Made by a program: the position numbers and the translations under genes
Notes under the pieces: generated by a model
Told to the model about the DNA's origin: nothing
The model's input: only the letters and a program-made list of their open reading frames with translations
The model's database searches: none
Source: Lentimicrobiaceae bacterium
Lineage (GTDB): Bacteria; Bacteroidota; Bacteroidia; Bacteroidales; F082
DNA length: 60,101 bases
NCBI GenBank assembly: GCA_018661505.1
Contig: JABJIE010000088.1
Location: 1-60,101, forward strand
Direction of reading: 5' to 3'
In this document: piece after piece, positions 1 through 7,254 of the stretch
Layout of the letters: each line of letters opens with the position of its first letter
Numbering within the stretch: position 1 is the stretch's first letter

Positions 1-1403
1 ATATCGATTGTTCCATCAATATCATTTGATTGCAATACCATTTTTCCTGTTACAGAATAAATATGAAGGCTTTCTAAATCAGTATGGTTCTTAATATTTA
101 ATACACTTGAAGCTGGGTTAGGATAAACTTCCATAACCTGATATTCATTGTCATTAAGGCCTGAAGCATCTGCTCTAACAAGAATAAAACGCCAGTAACC
201 AGGATCTGCGATCGCAATATCAAGGGTCATTGTATCTTGAGTATCGTTCCATGTTACCATGTAAGTAATTGATTCTGGTGCAGTAGTACCTTCTGCTGAT
301 AGCTCACCTCCATTGAATACTTTTGCAAGACCCATGTAAGCACCTACACCATGTAAGGTAAGTGAGCCAGAGTTCGCATTACTAGCTTCATATGACCAAG
401 TAGCGGCAATTGACCCATTATGAGGTGCAACTGGTGTACCACATCCTTCAGGATCCATACCTTGCCATGGCTCTATCCATGTTTCAAATCCATGATCTTC
501 ATCTTCAAGGATATTTTCGAATGCTCCATCTTCAGCAAAATAATATATATCATCAAAATAACATCCTCTTGTAATAACATCATCAGCACTATTTGACCAC
601 CAAGAGATATCGCCCATACCTGGACCAACGCCAAGGGCACCTGCCATTGGAGCCATTTCCCACATACCGTCAAGAGCTACATTCATTTGATTTTGACCCC
701 AGTAATCATTAAGATCTAATGCAACTGAATCAACTGTAACTGTGCGGTTATCCATACCGCTCCACTCACCATGATCCCAACTTGGTTCACTGTCTATTAC
801 TCGGAAGAATTTGTATTCAACATTTCCAGGATAAACAAGAAGTGTAAGTGAATAGTTAACATCATCATTTGTCGAAAGCATAAATGCACTAACTGTGCCA
901 GGTTGTGCCCACATATTAGCCATTGTACCTGCAACATATACAGCATCTGTTGCTGGATTAAATTCAGTTGCAGTGCTCATATTTACATTAAATGTAACTG
1001 ACATTGGCTTATTGGCCCAAACATTTTCATAAGTAGCATCACCAGTTGGATATACTGTACGATTAGGATCACCTCCCCATTCGCCATGATCCCAATTTGG
1101 CACTCCTTCACTTACAATAAAATATTTATACATTACCATATCAACAACCTCTACAGCTAGAGTTAAGCTGTAAACGGTTCCTCCTTCTTCTATTGGGGTC
1201 AACATAAGTGCCTCATTTGTGCCTGGTTGATCCCATCCTGTTGGCCCTGAGATATAAACAGCATCAGTTGTAGAATTAAAAGATGGTACGCCAGCCATTT
1301 CTACCTGAAAGGTTAAGTTAAAAGTGGGAGATTGGGCCATTAGAATATTCCCCATCATGAAGAATGCAGCTAAGACCAAAAATTTAAAAGTAAATTTTTT
1401 CAT
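1..1403 (-). CDS. T9SS-secreted protein with two starch-binding-like repeats (3' end outside window)
   Basis: The reading frame opens at ATG 1403 and runs off the left edge, so about 467 codons are visible and the C-terminus is missing. It begins with a signal peptide (about residues 1-23, ending NILMAQ). Two homologous repeats of about 100 residues follow (roughly 25-125 and 130-235). Each has the pattern DAVY(I/V)(S/A)G, then W..PGT, then YK(Y/F)F, WDHGEW and NRTV, which resembles the beta-sandwich starch-binding modules (CBM20/CBM48-like) of Bacteroidota alpha-glucan proteins. A third domain (about 237-395), rich in Trp and Gly (GALGVGPG, DISWW, GCGTPVAPH), resembles a module of secreted polysaccharide-utilisation proteins. 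A T9SS sorting domain with VYPNPASS starts near residue 424. It is probably a cell-surface or secreted alpha-glucan-binding protein. The adjacent LacI gene and the operator-like site at 1571 support this. Ligand specificity is inferred. Confidence 0.8.
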   Translation of the reverse strand, partial: MKKFTFKFLVLAAFFMMGNILMAQSPTFNLTFQVEMAGVPSFNSTTDAVYISGPTGWDQPGTNEALMLTPIEEGGTVYSLTLAVEVVDMVMYKYFIVSEGVPNWDHGEWGGDPNRTVYPTGDATYENVWANKPMSVTFNVNMSTATEFNPATDAVYVAGTMANMWAQPGTVSAFMLSTNDDVNYSLTLLVYPGNVEYKFFRVIDSEPSWDHGEWSGMDNRTVTVDSVALDLNDYWGQNQMNVALDGMWEMAPMAGALGVGPGMGDISWWSNSADDVITRGCYFDDIYYFAEDGAFENILEDEDHGFETWIEPWQGMDPEGCGTPVAPHNGSIAATWSYEASNANSGSLTLHGVGAYMGLAKVFNGGELSAEGTTAPESITYMVTWNDTQDTMTLDIAIADPGYWRFILVRADASGLNDNEYQVMEVYPNPASSVLNIKNHTDLESLHIYSVTGKMVLQSNDIDGTID

Positions 1404-1468
1404 AATATTTATCATTTAGTTAATTAATAAAATTCATTCTTTGGAAGAATGCATGTGAATATTACTCA

Positions 1469-1476
1469 CAAAGATA
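1469..1476 (-). promoter_or_regulatory. -7 promoter box of the starch-binding-like gene
   Basis: Read on the minus strand this is TATCTTTG, an exact match to the Bacteroidota -7 consensus TAnnTTTG. It lies 65 bases before the start codon at 1403. No TTG (-33 element) is found at the usual 19-nt spacing, which fits a promoter that needs an activator. Confidence 0.65.
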
Positions 1477-1570
1477 GCTAATTAAGTATTAAAAAGCCAT
1501 TAAAGTTTTTAGTTTTTAGGATATTAAACCTGTAAGGGGTGTAATAATAGAAAATTTTTGTAACATGCAA

Positions 1571-1586
1571 TTGCAATCGTTTGCAA
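1571..1586. promoter_or_regulatory. LacI-family operator-like palindrome (site A)
   Basis: TTGCAAT-CG-TTTGCAA is a nearly perfect palindrome around a central CG, the typical form of LacI-family operators. On the minus strand it contains TGCAAACGATT, a core found again at 24591 and 58311. The centre lies 102.5 bp upstream of the -7 box of the starch-binding-like gene and just beyond the 3' end of the lacI-type gene. Confidence 0.65.
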
Positions 1587-1590
1587 TGAA

Positions 1591-2598
1591 TTAACTGGAC
1601 CCTCTAACAATAAGCTTTGTTTTTATAACATGTTTCACGGGTTCGTAATTAACCGTATCATCTTTCATTCTCTCCAACAAAATAGATGCAGCTTTTTTAC
1701 CAAGGGTATATCCAAACTGATCAACAGAGCTAAGCTCGGGCTCAGTTAAAACAGAATTTCGACTATTTTCAAACCCTACAATCTTAAGTTCTTCTGGAAC
1801 ACTAAGTCCAAGTTTTTTTGCAACTTTCATAACACCCAAAGCAGTCAGGTCATTAACCGCAAAAACACCATCAGGCTTGTCCACTTTTTTTAATACACTA
1901 TTTGATATTTTAATTGCTGACTCATAGGAATCACATGAGTATACTAAATTCTTGTCGTATATAATACCATATTTTTCAAGAGCATCAATGTAACCTTGTA
2001 ATCTATCTTTACCCAATATTAAGTGTTGAGGTGCCGAGTAAAATGCTACTCTTCTACAACCTTTGCTTAGCAGATGATTAACAGCATCGTATGCCCCAGT
2101 ATAATCATCAACAACAACCATATCAGCTTTTAAATTAGTTATTGCACGATCATAAAATACTATGGGAATTTCATTGTCAATAATTTGCTGGAAATGAGAA
2201 AAATCTTTAGTTTCTTTGGAAAATGAAACCAACATTCCATCAACTCTATTGCTAAGCAATGTTTGAGAGTTAAGCACCTCTCTCATGTAAGACTCATTTG
2301 ATTGAACCACTAAAACATTGTAATTGTGCTCGTAAGCAACATCTTCTATTCCGCTAATAATTTTTGAAAAGAAGTGATGTTCAATTTCTGGTACAATTAA
2401 CCCTATCGTATTTGTACGACTATTTTTTAAGTTTAAAGCTATCAAATTTGGCTTATATCCTAGAAGCTTTGCAAGTTCTTTTACAGCATTTCTTGTTTTT
2501 TCACTGATATCTGGATGATCTTTTAGTGATCGTGAAACAGTAGATGGCGATATTCCAAGTTTTTCTGCAATGTCCTTAATTGTAACTTGACGCTTCAT
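1591..2598 (-). CDS. LacI-family transcriptional regulator
   Basis: A regulator of 335 residues from ATG 2598, where the canonical start MKRQVTIKDIAEKLG begins. An in-frame ATG ten codons upstream would add an atypical leader and was not chosen. The N-terminal helix-turn-helix (about 4-50) has the family pattern IKDIAEKLGIS.STVSR. A hinge helix follows (about 50-60), then a periplasmic-binding-protein-like sugar sensor domain (TNTIGLIVPEIEHHFFS, GIEDVAYEH, DGVFAVNDLTALGVM, VGFEN). It lies downstream of, and on the same strand as, no other gene of the glucan set, but sits against operator-like site A. By context it probably senses a sugar from alpha-glucan breakdown and controls the genes carrying the TGCAAACGATT core. 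The effector is unknown. A weak -7-like TAATTTG lies about 30 bases upstream. Confidence 0.88.
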   Translation of the reverse strand: MKRQVTIKDIAEKLGISPSTVSRSLKDHPDISEKTRNAVKELAKLLGYKPNLIALNLKNSRTNTIGLIVPEIEHHFFSKIISGIEDVAYEHNYNVLVVQSNESYMREVLNSQTLLSNRVDGMLVSFSKETKDFSHFQQIIDNEIPIVFYDRAITNLKADMVVVDDYTGAYDAVNHLLSKGCRRVAFYSAPQHLILGKDRLQGYIDALEKYGIIYDKNLVYSCDSYESAIKISNSVLKKVDKPDGVFAVNDLTALGVMKVAKKLGLSVPEELKIVGFENSRNSVLTEPELSSVDQFGYTLGKKAASILLERMKDDTVNYEPVKHVIKTKLIVRGSS

Positions 2599-2779
2599 AG
2601 TATAATTGTAATCTGAAAATTTCTGCAAATTACTTCTTTTTTTTTGAAGTTTGCGATGAAGTCCCTTTATTGGGGTTCCAAAAATCTGGAATAAAATCTT
2701 ACAAGGTAATACTTTAAGATAATTTAATATTTTTCTAAACTAACTGATGTTATAGTGCCTTCGTATCAATTTTTTACAC

Positions 2780-3805
2780 TCATATGGAAATTTCTCCTCT
2801 TAAAGACTTTTGCAATAACCTAACTATTTTATCATTCTCATGACCACTACCCAATAGATACATCATTTTTGCCAATGCTGATTCTGTTGTAATATCACCA
2901 CCACTCACCACACCCGCTTTATCCAACTTAACACTTGTTTCATATTTTCCATGCTCAACCGCACCTGTCATACATTGTGTAACGTTTAATATTATTATCC
3001 CTGATTTACTGGCATTTTTAAGAATATCGATAAACCATTTTTCAGATGGGGCATTACCTGAGCCAAAGCTTTCTATAATTACGCCTTTTAACCCTTCAGT
3101 TTTGAAGAATGAATCAACGAATTGTTTATTGATACCTGGATATAATTTTAATATGGCCACATTAGTATCAAAATTGACATGAACTTTTAATTTTGTAAAA
3201 CTCGGTCTTAAAATTATATTTTTATTGTACTTTATATAAACTCCAACGTCAGCAAGTAACGGCAAGTTGCCCGAAACAAATGCATTGAAATTCTCAGCAT
3301 TGTATTTGGTAGTTCTGTTTCCCCTCATCAAATGATTCTCAAAATAAATGCATACTTCTGGCACTATTGGGGTATCCTCATCATTTGCAGCAGCAATCTC
3401 AATGGCAGTAAGTAGGTTTTCTCTCCCATCTGTTCTCAGCACACCAAGTGGAAGTTGAGAGCCAGTAAATACTACGGGCTTATTTAGGTTTTCAAGAATA
3501 AAACTTAATGCAGATGCAGTGTAAGCCATAGTGTCGGAACCATGCATAATTACAAAGCCATCATAATCTTCATAATAGCTTTTTATGATTTGACCAAGTT
3601 CAATCCATGTTTCAACATTCATATTAGATGAATCCAATAACGGATCAAAGCAATGGAAACCAAGTTTATATCTGAATCTTTTTAATTCGGGAATGTGGTT
3701 GTTTATATTGTCGAAATCAAATGGTATAAGGGTACCTGTTTCCTCATCTGCAATCATTCCAATTGTACCACCTGTATATATTAATAATATAGCCGTTTCT
3801 TCCAT
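2780..3805 (-). CDS. ansA: Type I L-asparaginase (cytoplasmic)
   Basis: Hydrolyses L-asparagine to aspartate and ammonia. The 341-residue length and lack of a signal peptide fit the cytoplasmic type I family. The first catalytic threonine is T14 in YTGGTIGM, and the second catalytic motif HGSDTMAYTASALSF follows near residue 90. FTGSQLP supplies the conserved substrate-pocket segment. The start lies 3 bases after the tatD stop, so the two genes are almost certainly co-transcribed from the tatD promoter. No close functional link between the two is known; the pairing looks like housekeeping organisation. Confidence 0.92.
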   Translation of the reverse strand: MEETAILLIYTGGTIGMIADEETGTLIPFDFDNINNHIPELKRFRYKLGFHCFDPLLDSSNMNVETWIELGQIIKSYYEDYDGFVIMHGSDTMAYTASALSFILENLNKPVVFTGSQLPLGVLRTDGRENLLTAIEIAAANDEDTPIVPEVCIYFENHLMRGNRTTKYNAENFNAFVSGNLPLLADVGVYIKYNKNIILRPSFTKLKVHVNFDTNVAILKLYPGINKQFVDSFFKTEGLKGVIIESFGSGNAPSEKWFIDILKNASKSGIIILNVTQCMTGAVEHGKYETSVKLDKAGVVSGGDITTESALAKMMYLLGSGHENDKIVRLLQKSLRGEISI

Positions 3806-3808
3806 TAT

Positions 3809-4582
3809 TTATGGTTTCAAGTTAAATAGTTTAATGGCATTGGCACTTGTTTTCTCTACAACATCATTCACTTTCATTCCATGTATTTCAGCCAATTTTA
3901 CGGCTATGAAGTTGAGATAGGAACTCTCATTTCTTTTGCCTCTGTGAGGGGAAGGAGTTAGAAAAGGAGAGTCTGTTTCCAGAATCATAAAATCCAACGG
4001 AATTGATTTACACACTTCACCAAGTCCTGAATTTTTAAATGTTACTATCCCTCCAATTCCCATGCTAAATCCAATATCCATAATTTTAAAAGCCTCACTC
4101 TTATTTCCTGTGAAGCAATGAAACACACCTAATAACTCATCGGTAGTTTCTTTTTTAAGGATATTGTAAACTTCATTAAATGAGTCTCTCGTGTGAATAG
4201 CTATTGGGAGATTATACTTTTTTGCCCATATAAGCTGTCTTCTAAACGCGTCTTTTTGCTGGTCACTATGAGCATCATCCCAATATAAATCAATACCTAT
4301 TTCACCAATTCCAATGTATTTATCTTTTTCAAGCTCTTTTTCTACAAAAGCTAATTCATCCTCATAATTATCCTTAACAGATGTTGGGTGAAGACCTATC
4401 ATTGGCAGGCAATTGTTGGGGTAACTTTTTGTTAAATTCATCATTTCCTCAAAGGTGGAACTGTCAATTGACGGAAGTAACATTTTAGTTACACCTTGGT
4501 TAATAGCTCGCTGAATTACCGAATCCCTATCATCTTTGAATCTATCTAAATATAGATGTGTATGTGTATCTATTAAGAACAT
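3809..4582 (-). CDS. TatD-family metal-dependent hydrolase/DNase
   Basis: A metal-dependent TIM-barrel hydrolase of 257 residues. TatD proteins have 3'-5' exonuclease activity on DNA and are linked to DNA repair and fragmentation. Metal ligands are visible: H7 and H9 in DTHTH, the Glu of GEIGID, the His of IHTRDS and HCFTG, and the Asp of LETDSPFLTP. It is the first gene of a two-gene minus-strand operon with ansA. A perfect -7 box (TAATTTTG, minus, 4587-4594) ends only 4 bases before the ATG, so the mRNA may be leaderless. It is close to the YcfH/TatD subgroup; tatD itself and ycfH cannot be separated from sequence alone. Confidence 0.9.
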   Translation of the reverse strand: MFLIDTHTHLYLDRFKDDRDSVIQRAINQGVTKMLLPSIDSSTFEEMMNLTKSYPNNCLPMIGLHPTSVKDNYEDELAFVEKELEKDKYIGIGEIGIDLYWDDAHSDQQKDAFRRQLIWAKKYNLPIAIHTRDSFNEVYNILKKETTDELLGVFHCFTGNKSEAFKIMDIGFSMGIGGIVTFKNSGLGEVCKSIPLDFMILETDSPFLTPSPHRGKRNESSYLNFIAVKLAEIHGMKVNDVVEKTSANAIKLFNLKP

Positions 4583-4586
4583 GTGG

Positions 4587-4605
4587 CAAAATTAATCTAA
4601 TTTTG
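4587..4605. promoter_or_regulatory. Divergent -7 boxes for tatD-ansA and the LOG gene
   Basis: TAATTTTG is present on both strands within 19 bases: minus at 4587-4594 facing tatD, plus at 4598-4605 facing the LOG gene (ATG 4627). The two promoters share DNA, so RNA polymerase binding to one should hinder the other. Confidence 0.65.
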
Positions 4606-4626
4606 TGATCCAAAATATTGTTATTT

Positions 4627-5229
4627 ATGAAGAGAATTTGTGTTTTTTGTGGATCCAGCATGGGATCTTTGGATGATTTTAAAATTGCAGCTAAAAAAGT
4701 AGGTGAGTATTTTGTTGAAAATGACATTGAACTTGTTTACGGAGGAGCAAATGTTGGATTAATGAAGATAGTAGCTGATGAAGTCCTAGCAGGAGGAAAG
4801 AAGGTGGTAGGGATAATGCCTCATCTACTTTTAGAGAAAGAGGTTGAGCATAAGGGAATAACGGAGTTAATAGCTGTTGATACAATGTCTGAAAGAAAAG
4901 AAATAATGTCAAATATATCCGATGGTTTCATTGCATTACCGGGGGGATTAGGTACACTTGATGAATTGTCAGAAATTTTTATTTATAATCAATTAAGAAT
5001 ATCCGACAAACCCATTGGATTGTTAAACACTTGTGGTTATTATGATAACCTTCTAAAGTTCATTGATTCTGGGGTTACTTATGGTTTTATAAGACCTGAA
5101 CATAGACAAAATATTATTGCTGATGATAATATTGAAAATCTAATAAAGAGGATGTATTCTTATGAGCCAGTAGTTATGGGCAAATGGATAAAAGATATTA
5201 AGATGGAAAGTAATGGAAATTCTCAGTAA
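4627..5229 (+). CDS. LOG-family nucleotide phosphoribohydrolase
   Basis: A 200-residue Rossmann-fold protein of the LOG (Lonely Guy) / TIGR00730 family. Such enzymes cleave the N-glycosidic bond of AMP-type nucleotides, including cytokinin riboside monophosphates, to base plus ribose 5-phosphate. Visible motifs are the N-terminal CVFCGSS, GGANVGLM, SERKEIM, and the diagnostic PGGLGTLDELSEI. Start ATG 4627 is chosen because MKRICVFCGSS is the usual family start; a TTG three codons upstream is less likely. Its own promoter lies at 4598-4605. The P-loop kinase gene starts 36 bases downstream and is probably co-transcribed. Confidence 0.9.
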   Translation: MKRICVFCGSSMGSLDDFKIAAKKVGEYFVENDIELVYGGANVGLMKIVADEVLAGGKKVVGIMPHLLLEKEVEHKGITELIAVDTMSERKEIMSNISDGFIALPGGLGTLDELSEIFIYNQLRISDKPIGLLNTCGYYDNLLKFIDSGVTYGFIRPEHRQNIIADDNIENLIKRMYSYEPVVMGKWIKDIKMESNGNSQ

Positions 5230-5265
5230 TAATATATGTTATTCAATAATTTAAGGTGAGTTAAA

Positions 5266-5814
5266 ATGAAGGTTATTGGCATTACAGGAACTCTTGGAGC
5301 CGGAAAAGGAACAATTGTAAAATATTTAGTAAATAATATGGGATATAACCATTTTTCAGTTAGAGAATATCTAACAGAAGAGATTAAGAAAAGAGGCCTG
5401 GTTGTAAACCGTGATTCAATGACAGATGTTGCAAACGAATTGAGGTCAAAACATTCACCATCATATATCATTGAGCAATTATATGAAAGAGCAATAATAT
5501 CTGGTAATAATTCAATTATTGAAAGTATAAGAACACCAGGCGAGATTGACTATCTTGAAAAGAAAGGGAACTTCCTATTAATTGCTGTAGATGCAGATCC
5601 CAAAATTAGATATGATAGGATATTAATTCGAGGATCTGCAACTGATAATATTAGCTATGATACATTTATTAGTAATGAAAAACGAGAATTAACATCTACT
5701 GATCCAAATAATCAGAATTTAAGTGCTTGTGCAAAAAGAGCTGATATTAAATTATATAACAATTCAACAGTGGACGACCTAGTAAAAAAACTCACTAAAT
5801 CTCTTTCAGAGTAA
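5266..5814 (+). CDS. P-loop nucleotide kinase-like protein (dCMP-deaminase-fusion type)
   Basis: A 182-residue P-loop protein with Walker A at residues 8-16 (GTLGAGKGT). The downstream pattern (FSVREYL, RGLVVNRDSM, ANELR, IIESIRTPGE, VDADPKIRYDRI, RGSATD, FISNEKRE) matches a kinase-like domain that in other bacteria and eukaryotes is found alone or fused to deoxycytidylate deaminase. The fold suggests phosphate transfer to, or sensing of, a nucleoside monophosphate, but the substrate is not established. It follows the LOG gene on the same strand, so the pair may act on nucleotides. Dephospho-CoA kinase and adenylate kinase annotations are possible but less fitting. Confidence 0.75.
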   Translation: MKVIGITGTLGAGKGTIVKYLVNNMGYNHFSVREYLTEEIKKRGLVVNRDSMTDVANELRSKHSPSYIIEQLYERAIISGNNSIIESIRTPGEIDYLEKKGNFLLIAVDADPKIRYDRILIRGSATDNISYDTFISNEKRELTSTDPNNQNLSACAKRADIKLYNNSTVDDLVKKLTKSLSE

Positions 5815-5865
5815 TATTTTTTTACTTACTTAGCACGCTTTTTAAATAACTCAAAACAAACAAAC

Positions 5866-6534
5866 ATGAAACGAATATTTTTAGTAACCGCTTTTGTGAT
5901 ATTTACATCTATAATAGCTGTTTCTCAGAACGACAATTTTTATACTACTACGGGAGGTGAAATGATTTTCTCCTTTGCAACTATTGAAGATAACGGATCG
6001 GATAATGGAAACGTTATGAGATGGTCTCCCTTCTTTAATGTTCAAACGCATGGTAATTATGACGTTAATAAGAACCTAGGATTTATTTTTGGACTTGGAA
6101 TTAGAAACGTTGGTTTCATATATAATGAGCCTGGATCAAGCACAAAGAAAAAGTTTAGAAATTACAATTTAGCCATTCCCGTTGGGGTTAAATTAGGGAA
6201 TCTTAATAAGGTTTTCTTTTATGGAGGTTATGAGATTGAATTTCCATTTAATTACAAGGAAAAGACCTACATAGACGAACAAAAGACCAAATTTAATGTG
6301 TGGTTTAGTAAACGTGTTCCTTCATATTATAATACGGTTTTTGTAGGAGTTCAATTCCCATATGGGCTTAGTTTGAAGTTTAAATACTATCTGTCTGAGT
6401 TTTTTAACCAAGGATATACCGAAAGTGATGGTACTCAACCATACAAAGGGTTAAAGGCTAATGTATTTTACTTTTCTATAACATCATCTCTATTTAGAAA
6501 CACTACGGCGGTTTACAAGGAAGACTGGGATTAA
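5866..6534 (+). CDS. Putative outer-membrane beta-barrel protein
   Basis: A 222-residue protein of unknown function. A signal peptide is clear (about 1-20, ending IAVSQ). The rest alternates aromatic and polar residues in short beta strands (for example LGFIFGLGIRNVGFIY, VFFYGGYEIEFPF, NTVFVGVQFPYGLSLKFKYYL) and ends in strand-like aromatic segments, as in small porin-like outer-membrane proteins of Bacteroidota. No catalytic motif is seen. It lies 51 bases after the kinase gene and its stop directly abuts the stop of the convergent tsaB gene, with no terminator between them. Confidence 0.65.
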   Translation: MKRIFLVTAFVIFTSIIAVSQNDNFYTTTGGEMIFSFATIEDNGSDNGNVMRWSPFFNVQTHGNYDVNKNLGFIFGLGIRNVGFIYNEPGSSTKKKFRNYNLAIPVGVKLGNLNKVFFYGGYEIEFPFNYKEKTYIDEQKTKFNVWFSKRVPSYYNTVFVGVQFPYGLSLKFKYYLSEFFNQGYTESDGTQPYKGLKANVFYFSITSSLFRNTTAVYKEDWD

Positions 6535-7251
6535 TTACATTCTTAAACCTTTAACTTTTGATATGCCAGCAACAAAATCCTTTAAGTAGTAAGGCTCGAA
6601 GTAAGCAGAATTATCAAAATCATCGTTATTGAATTTATCATTAGCTAAATTGCATAAGTAAGATGCTGATGGGTGAAAATCATCCAAAAATATTGCATTC
6701 TGATTGTGGGAAAGGCTTTGCTTACATTTTTCTGCTCCATCACCTGCAAAATATACATTATTGTCCTTTAAAAAATTGCCATAGGAAGAGCTGTCAATTA
6801 TTTTGGCCATTGTTTCTTCAATAATTTTTAATTTCAATGAAAAAACAGAAGAATAAACCTCCATTCTTCTTGCATCAATCATAGGGCATATAAGTGCGTC
6901 TGATGTGGTTGGGTTATCAGTCTTATTAATAAGATTAATCATGCCATTAGCCATTGCTTCCAAAGTGTTGATACCAATTAAGGGAATATCAAGTCCATAG
7001 CATAATCCTTTTGCGGTTGAAACTCCTATTCTCAGGCCAGTGTAAGATCCTGGTCCTTTGCTAACAGCTACAGCATCAAGTTCCTTGGTAGTTATACCAG
7101 ATTTATTCAGAACTTCTTCAACAAATAATGTTATTTGCTCGGCATGGGAATTCTTAGTGTGGGATTCCTTTAATGCGATTAATTTACCATCTATGGAAAC
7201 ACCAACGGAACAAACTCTTGTTGCAGTTTCAATGTTAAGTATTACAGCCAA
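6535..7251 (-). CDS. tsaB: tRNA threonylcarbamoyladenosine biosynthesis protein TsaB
   Basis: TsaB is the catalytically inactive ASKHA-fold paralogue that dimerises with TsaD. The TsaBDE complex transfers threonylcarbamoyl to A37 of tRNAs reading ANN codons. The 238-residue protein has the N-terminal INIETATRVCSVGVS and the diagnostic SKGPGSYTGLRIGVSTAKGL segment (about residues 65-84), with the usual weak C-terminal half. Its start is only 3 bases downstream of the adaptor gene stop, placing this essential translation gene last in a TolC-adaptor-tsaB transcription unit. Its 3' end abuts that of the outer-membrane protein gene. Confidence 0.92.
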   Translation of the reverse strand: MAVILNIETATRVCSVGVSIDGKLIALKESHTKNSHAEQITLFVEEVLNKSGITTKELDAVAVSKGPGSYTGLRIGVSTAKGLCYGLDIPLIGINTLEAMANGMINLINKTDNPTTSDALICPMIDARRMEVYSSVFSLKLKIIEETMAKIIDSSSYGNFLKDNNVYFAGDGAEKCKQSLSHNQNAIFLDDFHPSASYLCNLANDKFNNDDFDNSAYFEPYYLKDFVAGISKVKGLRM

Positions 7252-7254
7252 TGG

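Noticed and set aside
5431-5445. TTGCAAACGAATTGA, similar to the LacI-type core
   Set aside because: It lies inside the kinase coding region, departs from TGCAAACGATT after the GA, and has no promoter at the characteristic distance.
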